Below, piece by piece: positions 1 to 12,406 of a stretch of DNA of 64,000 bases (position 1 is its first letter; each line of letters opens with the position of its first letter). Below the pieces are notes generated by a model. It was given only the letters and a program-made list of their open reading frames with translations, was not told the origin of the DNA and ran no database searches. Position numbers and translations under genes: made by a program. This DNA is from Erythrophleum ivorense (lineage: Eukaryota; Streptophyta; Magnoliopsida; Fabales; Fabaceae): NCBI GenBank assembly GCA_026724425.1, contig JAIUCV010000084.1, positions 310,001-374,000 of the forward strand, given 5' to 3'.

Positions 1-354
1 TCTACTGACCAATCCGAAACAGATTGGGTTTTGTCGTCAACGGGAAGAGGATCTCAATAACCTTTATGTTCTATCTTGCAGCCGCCACTTCCAATAGCCT
101 ATTTTCCTCCTACAAAATAAGCTTGATAAGAAATAGTATCCAAAACTATATCAGACAGACCAATAGATCAAGATATATAAAAAGAACCTACTTATGTCAA
201 ATAGAGAAAACTAACTAAATGGGGATAAAAAAAGCATCACTGAGACCAGCTCCTAAATTGAAAAACCTTCACAAACAACATAAAATTTCAATCTTGTTTT
301 CAGAGAAGACAAACTATGGAAGATCCAAGCAAATAACGGGTTTTACCCATAATC
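1..354. other. Host flank, nothing recognised
   Basis: AT-rich single-copy-looking sequence with no frame longer than about 65 residues and no known domain. I see no RNA gene or repeat in it. Confidence 0.4.
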
Positions 355-484
355 TCTACCACAGAGGTCTACCACAAAAGTCTACAACAGAGGTCTACCA
401 CAGAGGTCTACAACAGAGGTCTACCACGGAGGTCTACAACAGAGGTCTACAACAGAGGTCTACCACAGAGGTCTACCACAGATC
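355..484. repeat. 13-bp minisatellite (TCTACC core), about 10 units
   Basis: About ten head-to-tail copies of a 13-bp unit close to TCTACCACAGAGG, with starts spaced 13 bp apart (355, 368, 381, 394 and so on). Variation is mainly C/A at the sixth base and a few changes in the AGAGG part. The same 13-bp spacing of TCTACC occurs, on the other strand, inside every 220-bp satellite unit further right. Because 13 is not a multiple of 3, the reading frame through it has no coding meaning. Confidence 0.9.
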
Positions 485-1231
485 TGAGAAAAAAAAACCT
501 CCATCTATCACAGATCGAGAGAGAAAAACTTACAGCGGCGGTGACGGTGGCGATCAGAGAAGGAGATATAGGCTGAGGAGGAAGAAAAACTGCATATTCC
601 CATCTCATTTTCTCCCATCCTTGTTTACCCAAATGTAAGAGGAGGAAGAAAAACTTACATCACCTCATAAGCCTCTTCTTCTCTAGCTCCTCTCTGCATA
701 TTAAGCCAAAGACAGTGGCAAATGGAACTGATTAAGAAGCTCCTTAATAAGATATGTTGAATCAGTTCAAAAGAAGCGTAAGAAAGAAGTCCCAAAAGAA
801 AAACCTTGGATTCCAAAACCATGAGAAACGAACCTGCAACCGGATCTAGAAATTGGCCAAGCGTCGTGGAAGAGGACATGAGGGATGCTACGAGGACCGA
901 GGGGAAGACGAGGGATGCTACATGGCCAAACCGCGACCGCTGCAACACCGTTTCAGTAGAGTTTCAGATCCGGAGGATTTGAGAGTAGATCTGGGAAAGG
1001 AGAACAGTACAGCTTTAGATCTGAATGAGCTGAAGTTGAGAAAGGAAGAGAGAAGCGTCGCCATAGTCTCCGGAAGGAAAGGTTGGAAAAAATGATGCCC
1101 AAAACGGAGAAGATGTGGAAGAAGAAATCGACGGAGGATGAGAGAGAGAGGCGTTGATGAAAGAGAGTTTCACATAATTTTTTTTTTCGCAAAATTAGTG
1201 TTTCCCCTTTATATACTAGGATAAAACGGTT
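485..1231. other. Host segment without a supported gene; gene-like composition
   Basis: This stretch is richer in G+C and purines than its surroundings and holds several overlapping short frames on both strands, none with a recognisable domain or a clear splice structure. A GAGGGATGCTAC motif occurs twice near 885-920. It lies between the 13-bp minisatellite and the 220-bp satellite, whose 13-bp modules face each other in opposite orientation. A captured gene fragment inside a DNA transposon is possible, but I see no terminal inverted repeats or transposase to prove it. Confidence 0.3.
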
Positions 1232-1994
1232 GGTAGATCTACATGGTAGACCTCCGTGGTAGACTTACTCGGTAGACCTCACATATTTATAGGTTTTAAC
1301 CTAAATGTCTTTGCTTATCTATAAATGATTCATTTGTATGCATTCATATTTTTGGTAGATGATAATGTCTATGTTTTAATTATTCATACAAGTTTCATTG
1401 TCAAATTATTTTTTTATTTAATTTTAAATTTAAATTTAAGATTTAATGATTTGGTAGATCTACATGGTAGACCTCCGTGGTAGACTTACCCGATAGACCT
1501 CACACATTTATAGGTTTTAACCTAAATGTCTTTGCTTATCTATAAATGATTCATTTGTATGCATTCATATTTTTGGTAGATGATAATGTCTATGTTTTAA
1601 TTATTCATACAGGTTTCGTTGTCAAATTATTTTTTATTTAATTTTAAATTTAAATTTAAGATTTAATGATTTTGTATATCTACATGGTAGACCTCCATGG
1701 TAGACTTACCCGGTAGACCTCACACTTTTATATGTTTTAACCTAAATGTCTTTGCTTATCTATAAATGATTCATTTGTATGCATTCATATTTTTGGTTGA
1801 TGATAATGTCTATGTTTTAATTATTCATACAGGTTTCGTTGTCAAATTATTTTTTATTTAATTTTAAATTTAAATTTAAGAATTAATGATTTGGTAGATC
1901 TACATGGTAGACCTACGTGGTAGACGTACCCGGTAGACCTCACACATTTATAGGTTTTAACCTAAATGTCTTTGCTTATCTATAAATGTTTTAT
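1232..1994. repeat. 220-bp satellite, left part of array (3 full units + 102 bp)
   Basis: Units start at 1232, 1453, 1673 and 1893, so the period is 220-221 bp. Each unit begins with four TCTACC-type modules spaced 13 bp (read on the minus strand), followed by an AT-rich part with a run of TTTAAATTTAAATTTAAG type. The fourth unit is cut after 102 bp by insertion of element A and resumes at 50989. The rest of that unit (50989-51106) is 118 bp, so the two halves sum to exactly 220 bp. Confidence 0.92.
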
Positions 1995-3608
1995 TGATGT
2001 GAGCGTGGGATTGCTTCAAGTTTTACCCACTAGAGCTACCTGTAAGTGCACAGCAACGAGGTAAGTATAGATGGGATCGAATCCACAAGGACCTATCGGT
2101 TGTACTACAAATTGTAAGGAGGTTGAATCAAGCTAAAACAAAATGGTGGTTGGTACGGATTTTAACTAAAACGAAAGTGGCAAACAAGTAGAGAGAATGG
2201 AAATCAATAAGTGGAGATACTAGGCATTGGGCTAACCTCAAGGCATCATGAATCATTAACAAGTTAATCGAATGGAAGGGATATGTTATAAACCGTTCAT
2301 GAACTCATAACACAAAGGTATAGTTATCCCACTTTCGTGGATCAAACTACTATGTTAAATCAACCTAATAGACTCAACTTTCGATGGTTATTACAAGTTG
2401 AAAACATGCATTAAAGGTGTTCAAGTTATGATTGTTCACAATGATTCACAACTCATCTTTCGGTGGTTGTGATTCATCGCTCACCAAATACTAAGTCCGG
2501 TAATATTGCAAGCTTTTGGAGAGTATATTAACCCAAGATCCGATGCTAGTAGATCAGAAAAGCAAGCGGCATTATGCTCAAGTAAAGGTGATGAAACCAA
2601 ATAAATTATCCCAACTCAAAAGATCAAGTTAACGATTTCATGAGCCTTTCGGCTTAGCCCTTAACCTAGCGGGGAAACTACTCAATCATGGCGCGGTAAA
2701 CACAAAGCACGATGAGTGTGGACATAATAAGCAATGAAAAAGAGGTAAAGGGTGAAGAAAACTTCTCTATATTTAAGAACAAGTCGGCCTCTCCACAATA
2801 ATCTCTCGGATCCAATACAAGAGAAAAGAGAAAAGAACAAGTGTAAGGATATGTTGAGTGCAAGAGTGTGTGCGCCTTCGATCTTGAGAGGAACCTCTTC
2901 TCTCTGCTTCCAGGATGGCTTTCTCCCCTTCTCTTGACGGCGCAGCTGCTCTCTCTCCTTTTTCTGAGGCTAAAAACTCGTATTTATAGGGTAGAAGTCG
3001 CTAGGTTTGTTAAGTGTCAAAAAAGGAAACTTTCCGGTTAACCGGCATTGATGATTTGCGACGTGATCGGACCGGGTTTAGGGCAAGTAAACCACCAAAA
3101 GCAAGCTGGGCTTGTGTTAAGTCGAGACAAGGTCCATGCCGCTGCATCCCGGGCCATTTGGTGGCGCCAAGTCTCCATGGGCTTCGTTTACTCGCCTGGC
3201 GGACACGTCTTGGGAGAAAAATAGTATCTCCGTGATGGTTGATCCAAATGACTTGAATCCACTTCTCCGTGATGCATGACGCAAAGATATATCCAGAAAG
3301 ACCAAGATCATGATTTTTGGACGTCGGGAAGACCCCTTGCCGCGGTCATCTTTCGGATGCTCCAGTTCTGTCCGAATGCGAGAATCGGACAAATGGAGTT
3401 ATATTGATGCTCTTGACTTGGAAACTTGCATGGATCATGGTTTGAGACTCTTTTGCTCCTTTTTGAATCCTTTTTGATGATTTAACCTGTTAAGACTCCA
3501 AAACCAACAAATACAAGAAAACTACCTCTAAAGGCATAGAACCTTATTGAAAACACTTGAAAACACCAATAAATGCTTAGTGAAAACATGTAAAATATGA
3601 TGATATCA
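1995..3608 (-). repeat. Element A 3' LTR
   Basis: 1614 bp, starting TGATGTGAGCG and ending GATGATATCA on the plus strand (TG...CA ends). A TATA-like box, CTATAAATAC on the minus strand, lies at 2980-2989. It is the same length as its partner at 49370-50983. Confidence 0.96.
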
Positions 3609-3620
3609 ACTCCCCCAGAC
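3609..3620 (-). promoter_or_regulatory. Element A polypurine tract (PPT1)
   Basis: On the minus strand it reads GTCTGGGGGAGT directly against the 3' LTR. It is the expected primer for plus-strand DNA synthesis. Confidence 0.9.
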
Positions 3621-4055
3621 TTATCCTTTGCTTGTCCTCAAGCAAACTAAGAAAGGAAAAGAGGTTTGAAAACATGAGAACTCTTAAATCTTTTTGGAAA
3701 TCCATGTCGACATTTATCTCAGTGATCCACATAAAACAGCAATGGCATTTAGAATTAAGAACAAGTAAGTACATACCATGAGTTTTGCAATCATCCCAAA
3801 GCAATCCACTTCTCTTTAGGCCATCCAAATTCTCCACCTTTGACTCCTTTAGTTTCTAAAGGCGTGGTCTCAACTAGGGAGTATCGATCAAAGGGGTTAT
3901 AGACTCTTACCCATCCTCTTTTATAAAACACATGTCTTGGCTCTCGTTTCACCTCTCTCTCTTCTCACTTCTTAAGTCGATTCATTCCCTTTTTTAGGGT
4001 AGCATAGTATTTTTTATTCGACTTCTTCTCCTCTTTGTGGAGGTTTTTGATGGAT

Positions 4056-4183
4056 CTTCCATAGACGCGAGTATTGATGGTTGTAGCCACCTAATCCCCG
4101 GTTATTTGGATCAAAAGGTCTTCCATAGACGCGAGTATTGGTGGTGGTTGCCACCTAATCCCCGGTTACTTGGACCTTGGTGC
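4056..4183 (-). repeat. 64-bp direct dimer in Athila 3' region
   Basis: The motif CTTCCATAGACGCGAGTATT starts at 4056 and again at 4120, and both copies run on to CCACCTAATCCCCGGTTA. The dimer is also present in C (18100 and 18164), D, E and H, so it predates these families. Confidence 0.85.
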
Positions 4184-4566
4184 TTTTTCTTAAATTGAAG
4201 GGGAGAGAGAGGGGAAACCGAACTCACGTAGACTTTCACTATTTGGTGAGGACGAGGAGTCGTACCCTTTGTAAAACCAAGCCCCTAGCCGAGAAGGTTA
4301 AGTTCAAAGGTGCGGAGTCAAAGATGTATCCTTCTTAAAGCCCTTGGAGATGTGGACATTTTTGGTAGATCGATCCACTCATGGTGCACATGTGATGAAG
4401 TAGACTGCCAAATACTGATCAATGGTCACTTAGACGCATGCACAACAATGGTTAGGTCCAAGATAAAGTCATAATTCTCGACAAAAGTTTTGACTCAATA
4501 AAACGACTCGATGAAATGAAAACAATGCAAACAAAAATGTCAAAATGAACAAACTTATTAGTATAA

Positions 4567-4598
4567 TCCCCCCAGACTTAACTTGCACCGTCCCGGTG
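4567..4598 (-). promoter_or_regulatory. Second polypurine tract plus adjacent hairpin (element A)
   Basis: On the sense (minus) strand a perfect short hairpin CACCG-GGA-CGGTG (4586-4598) is followed by AAGTCTGGGGGGATT (core 4567-4577). This resembles the terminal tract, TCTGGGGGAGT, but lies about 960 bp upstream of the 3' LTR. The same pair is present in C, D, E and H at nearly the same distance. Confidence 0.75.
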
Positions 4599-4844
4599 TA
4601 AGAAAAATCAGATTAAGAGAGGTGAAAGACGTAATAAATTTGAAAAAGGGAAAGGTTAGAATGATGTTACCAACTGATGACCAAGTGTAATGAAGATCAT
4701 AGTCGGACGACTGGATGGGGCTCTTCTGGAGGCATGAGTGGTCAGTAAATGTTGAGGGTCAAGGCCCGAATTTCGTCGGTTGTCATTTCGGTCGTGTACG
4801 TCTCGTTCGGTCGACCCGGAATGAGTGCTAGGAACCACATGACA

Positions 4845-5660
4845 AACCGTTAAGAATTTTATGAACGGGATCAAAAATTTACCGCCCAATATGATGTTTT
4901 AGAGCCGCTAGTGAAGTTTCAGGTCGTTAGGTTAAGCGGATTGGAAGATCGGGTGTCAGGTGGATCCTTCGGATGGCCGTGAGGTGATGTGATGGACCAC
5001 AGCTCGGACCGTCAATATTTCGCCGACCTATCTTGAAATTACACTGACCAATCATATATTTTAGGAGCAGTGGTGAAGTTTCAGGTCAAACAAACGAGCG
5101 GTTTGGGAGTTTCATCATTTGGTGGTCTATCCGGTCGACCGGATGATAGTGCAATAGACCACAGCTCAAACGGTGACGAATTTCCTGACCGAGCTTGAAA
5201 TTCCACCAACCAACTTCACATTTTATGTGCACTGGTGAAGTCTGAGGTCAAATGGATGAGCGGTGTGAGACTTCCTTCACAACGTGGTCTAATCGGCTCC
5301 GGGAAGAGATTCTTGACCGTCCGTGAATTTGGCTGGTTCGTTCCCTGATTTTCTTTTGGAATGGTGATTGTGAAGCTTCAAGAATCCATTTCCAGGTGGT
5401 GGTGTCTCCATGCCGTGATTTTGGTTTTTGTCGGCCTTCGGTGACCCGCCATCGACCGGATGTGGCATTCGTGCATATCTCCTCATCCGTTTTTCCGTCC
5501 TATCTTTTGGATTTGCCGACCAATATGGTATTGTCTGGTCGCCTGTGAAGTTTGGTGGACTTGGGTTGCATGGATTGTGAGTTAGGGCAAGATGGTTCTC
5601 CGTTGCATCCGTTTGGTCGAGAGAATCACGCCGGGTGGAATATCTTGAATTTTACTCGAC
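4845..5660 (-). repeat. About 160-bp imperfect tandem repeats in element A 3' region
   Basis: The phrase ACCGT...GACC..TCTTGAAATT..ACC.ACCAA..ATATTTTA...GTGAAGTTTCAGGTCAAA recurs with starts at about 4845, 5008 and 5170, and a more diverged copy near 5487, giving a period of about 160-163 bp. Copies are strongly diverged from each other but the array is shared by all Athila-type elements here. Confidence 0.75.
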
Positions 5661-5865
5661 CGTTTGGTGATCTTCTTTGACCGAAATGATTCTGCTTCCT
5701 TCCTTTAGTATTCCCAGGTGTTGCCCGCTCCTTGGTGTCGGTTTGGACAAGGGAGGGGTGAATGGGTGGGACATTTTCTCGTTTGGTCTCCTCTTGGTTT
5801 CTCATCCTAACAAAATGCATGCAATAAAAATGAAAAAGAAAAAGAAAAAAAAAAGAAAAATACCG

Positions 5866-5883
5866 TGTGGGTTGCCTCCCACA
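5866..5883 (-). other. Conserved post-ORF hairpin (element A)
   Basis: Sense strand TGTGGG-AGGCAA-CCCACA, a perfect 6-bp stem with a 6-nt loop, about 45 nt after the integrase stop codon. It is shared with C, D and E, and with H where the stem has a compensated base-pair change. Confidence 0.8.
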
Positions 5884-5925
5884 AAGCGCTTGTTTTAAAG
5901 TCATCTAGCTTGACTCTTGTTTGTT

Positions 5926-7214
5926 TTAGGCTTGAGGTGCATCGGCTAAGGGGATGACCTCTTCTTCTCCCTTATCCGCGTTTGCTAGGTAAGGCTTTAG
6001 CCTCTGCCCATTGACAGTGAAGTCTCCCCCACTAGGGTCCCAAAGAACTACTGCTCCATATGGTTTCACCTCTTTTATCTTGAACGGGCCGGACCATCTT
6101 GAGCGGAGTTTACCGGGAAAGAGCTTGAGCCGTGAATTAAAGAGCAAAACCTGGTCGTTTGGAGCAAAGGACTTTGGTACTATCTTCCGGTCATGAAACG
6201 CCTTAGTTCTCTCTTTGTAAATCTTTGTGTTCTCATATGCCAGATGTCTTATCTCTTCCAATTCATTCAGTTGAATCAAGCGCCTCTCAGCTGCGGTTTT
6301 GAGATTAAAGTTAAGCTCCTTGACCGTCCAAGCCGCCTTATACTCCAGCTCTACTGGTAAGTGGCACGCTTTCCCGTAAACAAGATGGAAAGGTGTTGTT
6401 CCCAGGGGTGTCTTGAAGGCTGTCCGGTAAGCCCAAAGAGCGTCATCTAACTTGGCTGACCAGTCCTTCCTTGTTTTCCCGGTTGTCTTTTGGAGGATGC
6501 TCTTTAGCTCTCTGTTGGAAATCTCCACTTGTCCGCTGGTTTGTGGGTGATATGGGCTTGCAACCTTGTGTCTAACTCCATACTTTCTCAATAGTTTGGT
6601 AAACACTCGGTTTATGAAGTGGGAACTGCCATCACTAATCACAACTCGTGGCACTCCAAACCTCGGGAAGATTACCGATTTGAACAGCTTGATAACGACA
6701 CTAGAGTCGTTTGTTGGGGCGGCAATAGCTTTTACCCATTTGGACACATAGTCAACAGCCACTAGGATGTATTGGTCTCCAAAAGACGTGGGAAAGGGTC
6801 CCATGAAATCAATTCCCCACACGTCAAAGACTTCTACCTCCAAGATAAAGTTTTGGGGCATCTCATTTCTTTTGCTAATGTTTCCCATCCTTTGACAAGC
6901 ATCACATCTGGAAATAAATACCTGGGCGTCTTTGAACATAGTTGGCCACCAGAAGCCGGCCTGTAAAACCTTTGAAACCGTCTTGAATGTGGCAAAATGG
7001 CCGGCATAAGCTGATCCATGACAACCATGAAGTATTCTCGGGATTTCTTCCTCCGGGACACATTTTCTGAACATCCCATCTTGGCATTTCTTGTAGAGGT
7101 ACGGCTCGTCCCAAAAGTAGAATCGTATGTCTTTTAAGAACTTCTTCTTCTTGTAGCCATAAAATTGCGGCGGTTCAATGTCGGCTGCAAGGTAATTGGC
7201 TATGTGGCTATACC
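5926..7214 (-). pseudogene. Element A pol, 3' part: integrase
   Basis: This is the C-terminal part of the Athila polyprotein, cut off from its RT half by insertion of element B at 7215. It shows the zinc-binding region (HGSAYAGHF and later CDACQRMG), then the catalytic core with [19 protein letters not shown] and [14 protein letters not shown], giving the D, D and E residues of the DDE triad, and a C-terminal domain ending PLADAPQA. The open frame continues to 7272, but its first residues, a lysine run, are read from the poly(A) part of B's LTR and are not part of the protein. No stop is seen inside this part. It is a broken gene because the rest lies at 45018-49225. Confidence 0.9.
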
Positions 7215-8560
7215 TGAAACAACCAAGCTTTTTTTTTTTTTTTTTTTTATAAATGATTATAATAATTTTCAATGCGGAAGTTCTCAGAAAGAAATCAATA
7301 ATATTAAATCATAAAAGCCGTTCAACAAATAACCAATAAAGAATAAAACCAATAAAACCAATAAGCAACCTAAACACCAGGTTTGCTACATTATTAAAAA
7401 TAAACTAACACCCTAAGAATTCCTGGTCAACCACAACAAAAGAGCCAAAATCAGATTCCTAATCTCATCATCCTCTTCTCTCGGTCTCTTTCCGCGGAAG
7501 AACATTGCTGTTACCTGCATCACATTGGAATAGAGATGCGTAAGTATTATCATAAATACTTAGTGAGTGGATCATCCTGCCTACAGGCCAATTACGTCAA
7601 ACACTAGACAATAAAGCACAATAATCAACAACAATAACAATGCTCAACAATAAACAACAATATAAACATTCCCTGTCAGGAAACACCCACGTTTCCTGAC
7701 ACCCAGGTCGGTGTCGACCGACATCTCTATGGTGTCGATCGACGCCAGCCTCCTGAGTGTCGATCGACACTCATCGAGTGTCGGTCGACACTAGCTCGAC
7801 GCCCAGACACCAAACGCGATGAAACAGTGCGAAAATAGTAAAATAAACACCAATCAATGGGATTCAACCCCCATAAACGCATCAAACCACATAAAACCGA
7901 AGAACAACTCAAGAACAACAACATAAACTCAAATCTCCTGAAATCTCTAGTGAATAACGGACCTACAGTCACGCACTCACCTTGAAAAGGGATTAGAAGG
8001 GAGGAAAGGAGAAGAATAGGGATGAACAGCAACCGATCTAGCTCAGAAACTCCACAAAACTCTCTGGAAAATCACCCCCTTCACTCAAAACACCTCTGGA
8101 ACCTCTCTTTCTCAAAAAGTGGCTTTTCTCGCGGCCACAAGCTTTTAATCGCGAGTCTAGGGCTTTCCTCGCCCAAACCGGCCCAAAACCAGCCGACTTG
8201 AATCAAACCGGTCGATTTCTCAATAACCGGTGTCGATCGACACCTTTCCTTGGTGTCGGTCGACACCCATCGACCAAACCAACTCAAACCACAAATCAAA
8301 CGCGCAATCGACTTAAACCGGAATCGACCCTGATAACCGGTGTCGAATTTTCGGGTGTCGATCGATACTAGTCGTTCAGAAGGATTTAACACACTTTCTT
8401 CGCGATGCTTGAATCTTAGACCGACTGCACAACAATCAAACAAGAACATGTACAGCCAATCCTCAATTCACACCTCTAAGAGCATGTGCCAACTACTCCC
8501 GAATCCCTAGCATCGTCCAACACCACTTCCAAAACAACTTTCCGGTTCGCGGATGTTACA
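7215..8560 (-). repeat. Element B 3' LTR
   Basis: 1346 bp, TGAAACAACC...GGATGTTACA on the plus strand. It has a T-run of about 20 (7229-7248), which is a poly(A) near the end of U5 on the sense strand. It carries a cluster of TGTCGATCGACA-type palindromes at about 7711-7800 and 8222-8370. Confidence 0.95.
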
Positions 8561-8571
8561 ATTCTCCCCCA
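8561..8571 (-). promoter_or_regulatory. Element B polypurine tract
   Basis: Minus strand TGGGGGAGAAT lies against the LTR start TGTAACATCC. The same tract is present in G at 62050-62060. Confidence 0.85.
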
Positions 8572-8776
8572 CTAAACTGGATTCGTCCTCGAATCCCAAC
8601 ACAACGTCTCTTAAGACCTCAAAAACTCATATTTTCAGTCCTATGTTATACACATGTCTCCAAGATATTATTACTCTCAATACCGTAACCCACCGTTACG
8701 ATATCCATATTGCGGCCCACCGCCACAATATCCATACTGCGGCCCACCGCCACAGTACCAAACCGTGACCCACCAT
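8572..8776 (-). other. Element B 3' UTR, part 1, with hairpin array
   Basis: Non-coding. It contains a 27-bp-period array of small inverted repeats with a constant CCACC centre on the plus strand: 8684-8700 (CGTAAC/GTTACG), 8711-8727 and 8738-8754 (TGCGGC/GCCACA) and the left half of another at 8764. Element C is inserted in that fourth unit. The UTR resumes at 35709. Confidence 0.8.
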
Positions 8777-10389
8777 TGGTGTGAGCGTGGGTTTGCTTCA
8801 AGTTTTACCCACTAGAGCTACCTGCAAGTGCACAGCAACGAGGTAAGTATAGATGGGATCGAATCCACAAGGACCTATCGGTTTTACTACAAATTGTAAG
8901 GAGGTTGAATCAAGCTAAAACAAAATGGTGTTTGGTTCGGATTTTAACTAAAATGAAAGTGGCAAACAAGTAGAGGGAATGGAAATCAATAAGTGGAGAT
9001 ACTAGGCATTGGGCTAACCTCAAGGCAATCATGAATCATTAACAAGTTAATCAAATGGAAGGGATATAATAGAAACCGTTCATGAACTCATAACACAAAG
9101 GTATAGGTATCCCACTTTCGTGGATCAAACTACTATGTTAAATCAACCTAATAGACTTAAATTTCGATGGTTATTACAAGTTGAAAACATGCATTAAAGG
9201 TGTTCAAGTTATGATTGTTCACGGTGATTCACAACTCATCTTTCGGTGGTTATGATTCACCGCTCACCAAATACTAAGTCCGGTAATATAACAAGCTTTT
9301 GGAGAGTATATTAACCCAAGATCCGATGCTAGTAGATCAGAAAAGCAAGCGGCATTATGCTCAAGTAAAGGTGATGAAACCAAATAAATTATCCCAACTC
9401 AAAAGATCAAGTTAACAAATTCATGAGCCTTTCGGCTTAGCCCTTAACCTAGCGGGGAAACTACTCAATCATGGCGCGGTTAACACAAAACACGATGAGT
9501 ATGGACATTATAAGTAATGAAAAAGAGGTAAAGGGTGAAGAAAACTTCTCTATTTTTAAGAATAAGTCGGCCTCTCCACAATAATCTCTCGGATTCAATA
9601 CAAGAGAAAAGAGAAAAGAACAAGTGTAAGGATGTCTTGAGTGCAAGAGTGTGTGCGCCTTCGATCTTGAGAGAAACCTCTTCTCTATGCTTCCAGGATG
9701 GCTTTCTCTCCTTCTCTTGACGGCGCAGCTGCTCTCTCTTTTTCTCTGAGGCTAAAAACTCGTATTTATAGGGTAGAAGTCGCTAGGTTTGTCATGTGTC
9801 GAAAAAGGAAACTTTCCGGTTAACCTGCATTGATGATTTGCGACGTGATCAGACCGGGTTTAGGACAAGTAAACCACCAAAAGAAAGCTGGGCTTGTGCT
9901 AAGTCGAGACAAGGTCCATTCCGCTGCATCCCGGGCCATTTGGTGGCGCCAAGTCTCCATGGGCTTCGTTTCCTCGCCTGGCGGACACGTCTTGGGAAAA
10001 AAAGAGTATCTTCGTGGTGGTTGATCCAAATGACTTGAATACACTTCGTCGTGATGCATGACTCAAATATCTATCCAGCAAGACCAAGATCATGATTTTT
10101 GGACGTCGGGAATACCCCTTGCCGCGGTTATCTTTCGGATGCTCCGGTTCTGTCCGAATGCGAGAATCGGACAAATGGAGTTATATTGATGCTCTTGACT
10201 TGGAAACTTGCATGGATCATGGTTTGAGACTCTTTTGCTCTTTTTGAATCCTTTTTGATGTTTTAACCTGTTAAGACTCCAAAACCAACAAATACAAGAA
10301 AACTACCTCTAAAGGCATAGAACCTTATTGAAAACACTTGAAAACACCAATAAATACTTAGTGAAAACATGTAAAATAAGATGATATCA
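8777..10389 (-). repeat. Element C 3' LTR
   Basis: 1613 bp, TGGTGTGAGCG...GATGATATCA. The TATA-like box is at 9762-9771 on the minus strand. Confidence 0.95.
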
Positions 10390-10550
10390 ACTCCCCCAGA
10401 CTTAGCCTTTGCTTGTCCTCAAGCAAACTAAGAAAGGAAAAGAGGTTTGAAAATGTGAGAACTCTCAAATCTTTTGGAAATCCATGTTGACATTTGTTTT
10501 AGTAATCCACATAAAACAGCAATGGCATTTAGAATTAAGAACAAGGGAGT
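10390..10550 (-). other. Element C polypurine tract and end of its 3' region
   Basis: The tract GTCTGGGGGAGT (minus, 10390-10401) is followed by 3' region sequence, which is cut at 10551-10555 by element E and resumes at 17820. Confidence 0.85.
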
Positions 10551-10555
10551 ACATA

Positions 10556-12197
10556 TGATATCATCATATTTTGCATGATTTTACTTAGTATTTATCTAGG
10601 TTTTCAAGTGTTTTCAATAAGGTTTTATACCTTTGGAGGTAGTTTTCTTGTATTTGTTGGTTTTGGAGTCTTAACAGGTTAAAACATCAAAAAGGAATCA
10701 AAAGGGAGCAAAAGAGCCTCAAACCATGATCCATGCAAGTTTCCAAGCCAAGAGCCTCAACAAAACTCCATTTGTCCGATTCTCGCATTCGGACAGAACC
10801 GGAGCATCCGAAAGATAACCGCGGCAAGGAGTCTTCCCGACGTCCAAAAATCATGATCTTGGTCTTTCTGGATAGATATTTGAGTCATGCATCACGGCGA
10901 AGTGGATTCAAGCCATTTGGATCAACCATCAGGGAGAAACTCATTTTCTACCGAGACATGTCCGGTTAGCGACAAGATGAAGCCCATGGAGACTTAGGTG
11001 CCACAAACGGCCCGGGATTCCGCGGCATGGACCATGTCTCGACTTAACACAAGCCCATATTTCTTTTGGTGGTTTACTTGTCCTGAACCCGGTCCAATCA
11101 CTTTGCAAATCATCAATGCCGGTTAACCGGAAAGTTTCCTTTTTCAGCTCATCATAAACCTAGCGACTTCTACCCTATAAATACAAGCTTTTAGCCTCAC
11201 GAAAAGGAGAGTCTCGTGCAAGAGGAGAGTGGCCGTCAGAGAGAGAGAGAAGCCCTAGGAGCTCGCCATCAAGGGAGAGGAGAAGGAGGCGCCGCTCAAG
11301 TCTTGCACTTGCACAAAATCTTGTTCTTGACATTTTTGTTTCTTTTCCTTTTCTCTTCTAAGTTTTGTATTGGATTCAAGAGTTATCAAGGGAGATTTTG
11401 ACTTGTTCTTCAACAGAGAAGCTTCTTCTATCTCTTATCTCTTACTTATACTTGTGATTATGCTTTCAATCATGCTTTGCTTGCTTGTTTGCATCATGGC
11501 CGAGTAGATCTCTCGGTTAGGCCGAGGAGATCTATGGTGGCTGTGATGGTTTGATTGAGTTGCGCTTTAAATGGGATTTTAACTTATGGATCTTCACCTT
11601 TACTTGAACCTAATGCATGACTACTTTACCGTACATCTAGTGGTCTGATCATAGAGAGGTAGAACCACGACAGTGTTGCATCTAGCTCTCGAATCTAGTA
11701 TTTGGTGAGCAATGGGTCATGACCAACGAAAGCTGAGTCATGGACCATTGTGAACAATTGAATCTTGCTCATCTTTTATGCATGTTTGCAACACTAATGG
11801 CCAACGAAAGCTGAGTACATTAGGTTGTTTTAAACATAGTGGTTGGAGCCACGAAAGTGGGAAAACCATACACTAGTGATTCATGTTCAAGGCGGTTTTT
11901 AAACTATATCCCAATGCAACTATCTTTCCATCACATGCTCCATATGATTATCCTTTGCCTAACATTTGTTTCAAATTGCTTACAACTCTCATTTACTTAT
12001 TTGCTTTTGTTTCCTTTCATTTTAGGTTCACCACAACAACATATTTTCTGTTCTAGCTACTCATCAATCACCACAAGTTTGAAGCGAGATCACACCCTCC
12101 TTGTGTTCGACCCCGACTACAACACAGCTGTGCACTTGCAGCACATTTTGGTTGGGTTATAAATATTAAAACTTGAAGCTAAACCCAGCCCCCATCA
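10556..12197 (+). repeat. Element E 5' LTR
   Basis: 1642 bp, TGATATCATC...CCCCCATCA. The TATA-like box CTATAAATAC at 11175-11184 places transcription start roughly 30 bp further on, so U3 is about 650 bp. Confidence 0.95.
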
Positions 12198-12203
12198 AGT
12201 TTT

Positions 12204-12221
12204 TGGCGCCGTTGCCGGGGA
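12204..12221 (+). other. Element E primer-binding site (tRNA-Asp)
   Basis: TGGCGCCGTTGCCGGGGA is the reverse complement of the 3' end (with CCA) of plant tRNA-Asp. It lies 6 bp inside the 5' LTR end. Confidence 0.92.
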
Positions 12222-12406
12222 GGCTGTCGCTTTTCCTTCAAACTTTTTGATTGATTTTTAGTCTAGTTCTTATTTTCTTGCATTTTACTTTCTGTTTTTC
12301 ATAAAACCTTAAAAACTCATAAAAATTTTACTTAAATCTCTTCCTTTGTGTGTCTTAGGTGGAAGACAAGAAGACCTAACTCCAACAACACACTAGAAGA
12401 GAAAGA

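Larger units (their letters stand above)
3621..5925 (-). other. Element A 3' non-coding region
   Basis: The stretch between the integrase stop and the 3' LTR, where some Athila elements carry an env-like frame. Here only frames under 95 residues exist and none looks like an envelope protein. It holds, in sense order, a hairpin (5866-5883), about 160-bp imperfect tandem repeats (about 4845-5660), a small hairpin with a second polypurine tract (4567-4598) and a 64-bp dimer (4056-4183). Confidence 0.8.

Noticed and set aside
355..484. CRISPR-like appearance of regularly spaced repeats
   Set aside because: The 13-bp units are directly contiguous with no unique spacers, and the sequence is a plant nuclear repeat.
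3117..3392. A conserved short frame (65-91 residues, SRIRTEPEHPKDD) in the LTRs of A, C, D and E
   Set aside because: It lies in U3 upstream of the TATA box, its length varies and it is absent from H; shared LTR ancestry explains it better than a protein.
3621..5925. A possible env-like gene between integrase and the 3' LTR of Athila elements
   Set aside because: No frame above about 95 residues in A and no signal or membrane pattern; C, D, E and H agree that the region is non-coding repeats.
5926..7272. A 448-residue frame beginning with a lysine-rich, membrane-like N-terminus
   Set aside because: The first residues are read from the poly(A) part of B's LTR past the insertion point at 7215; only 5926-7214 is integrase.
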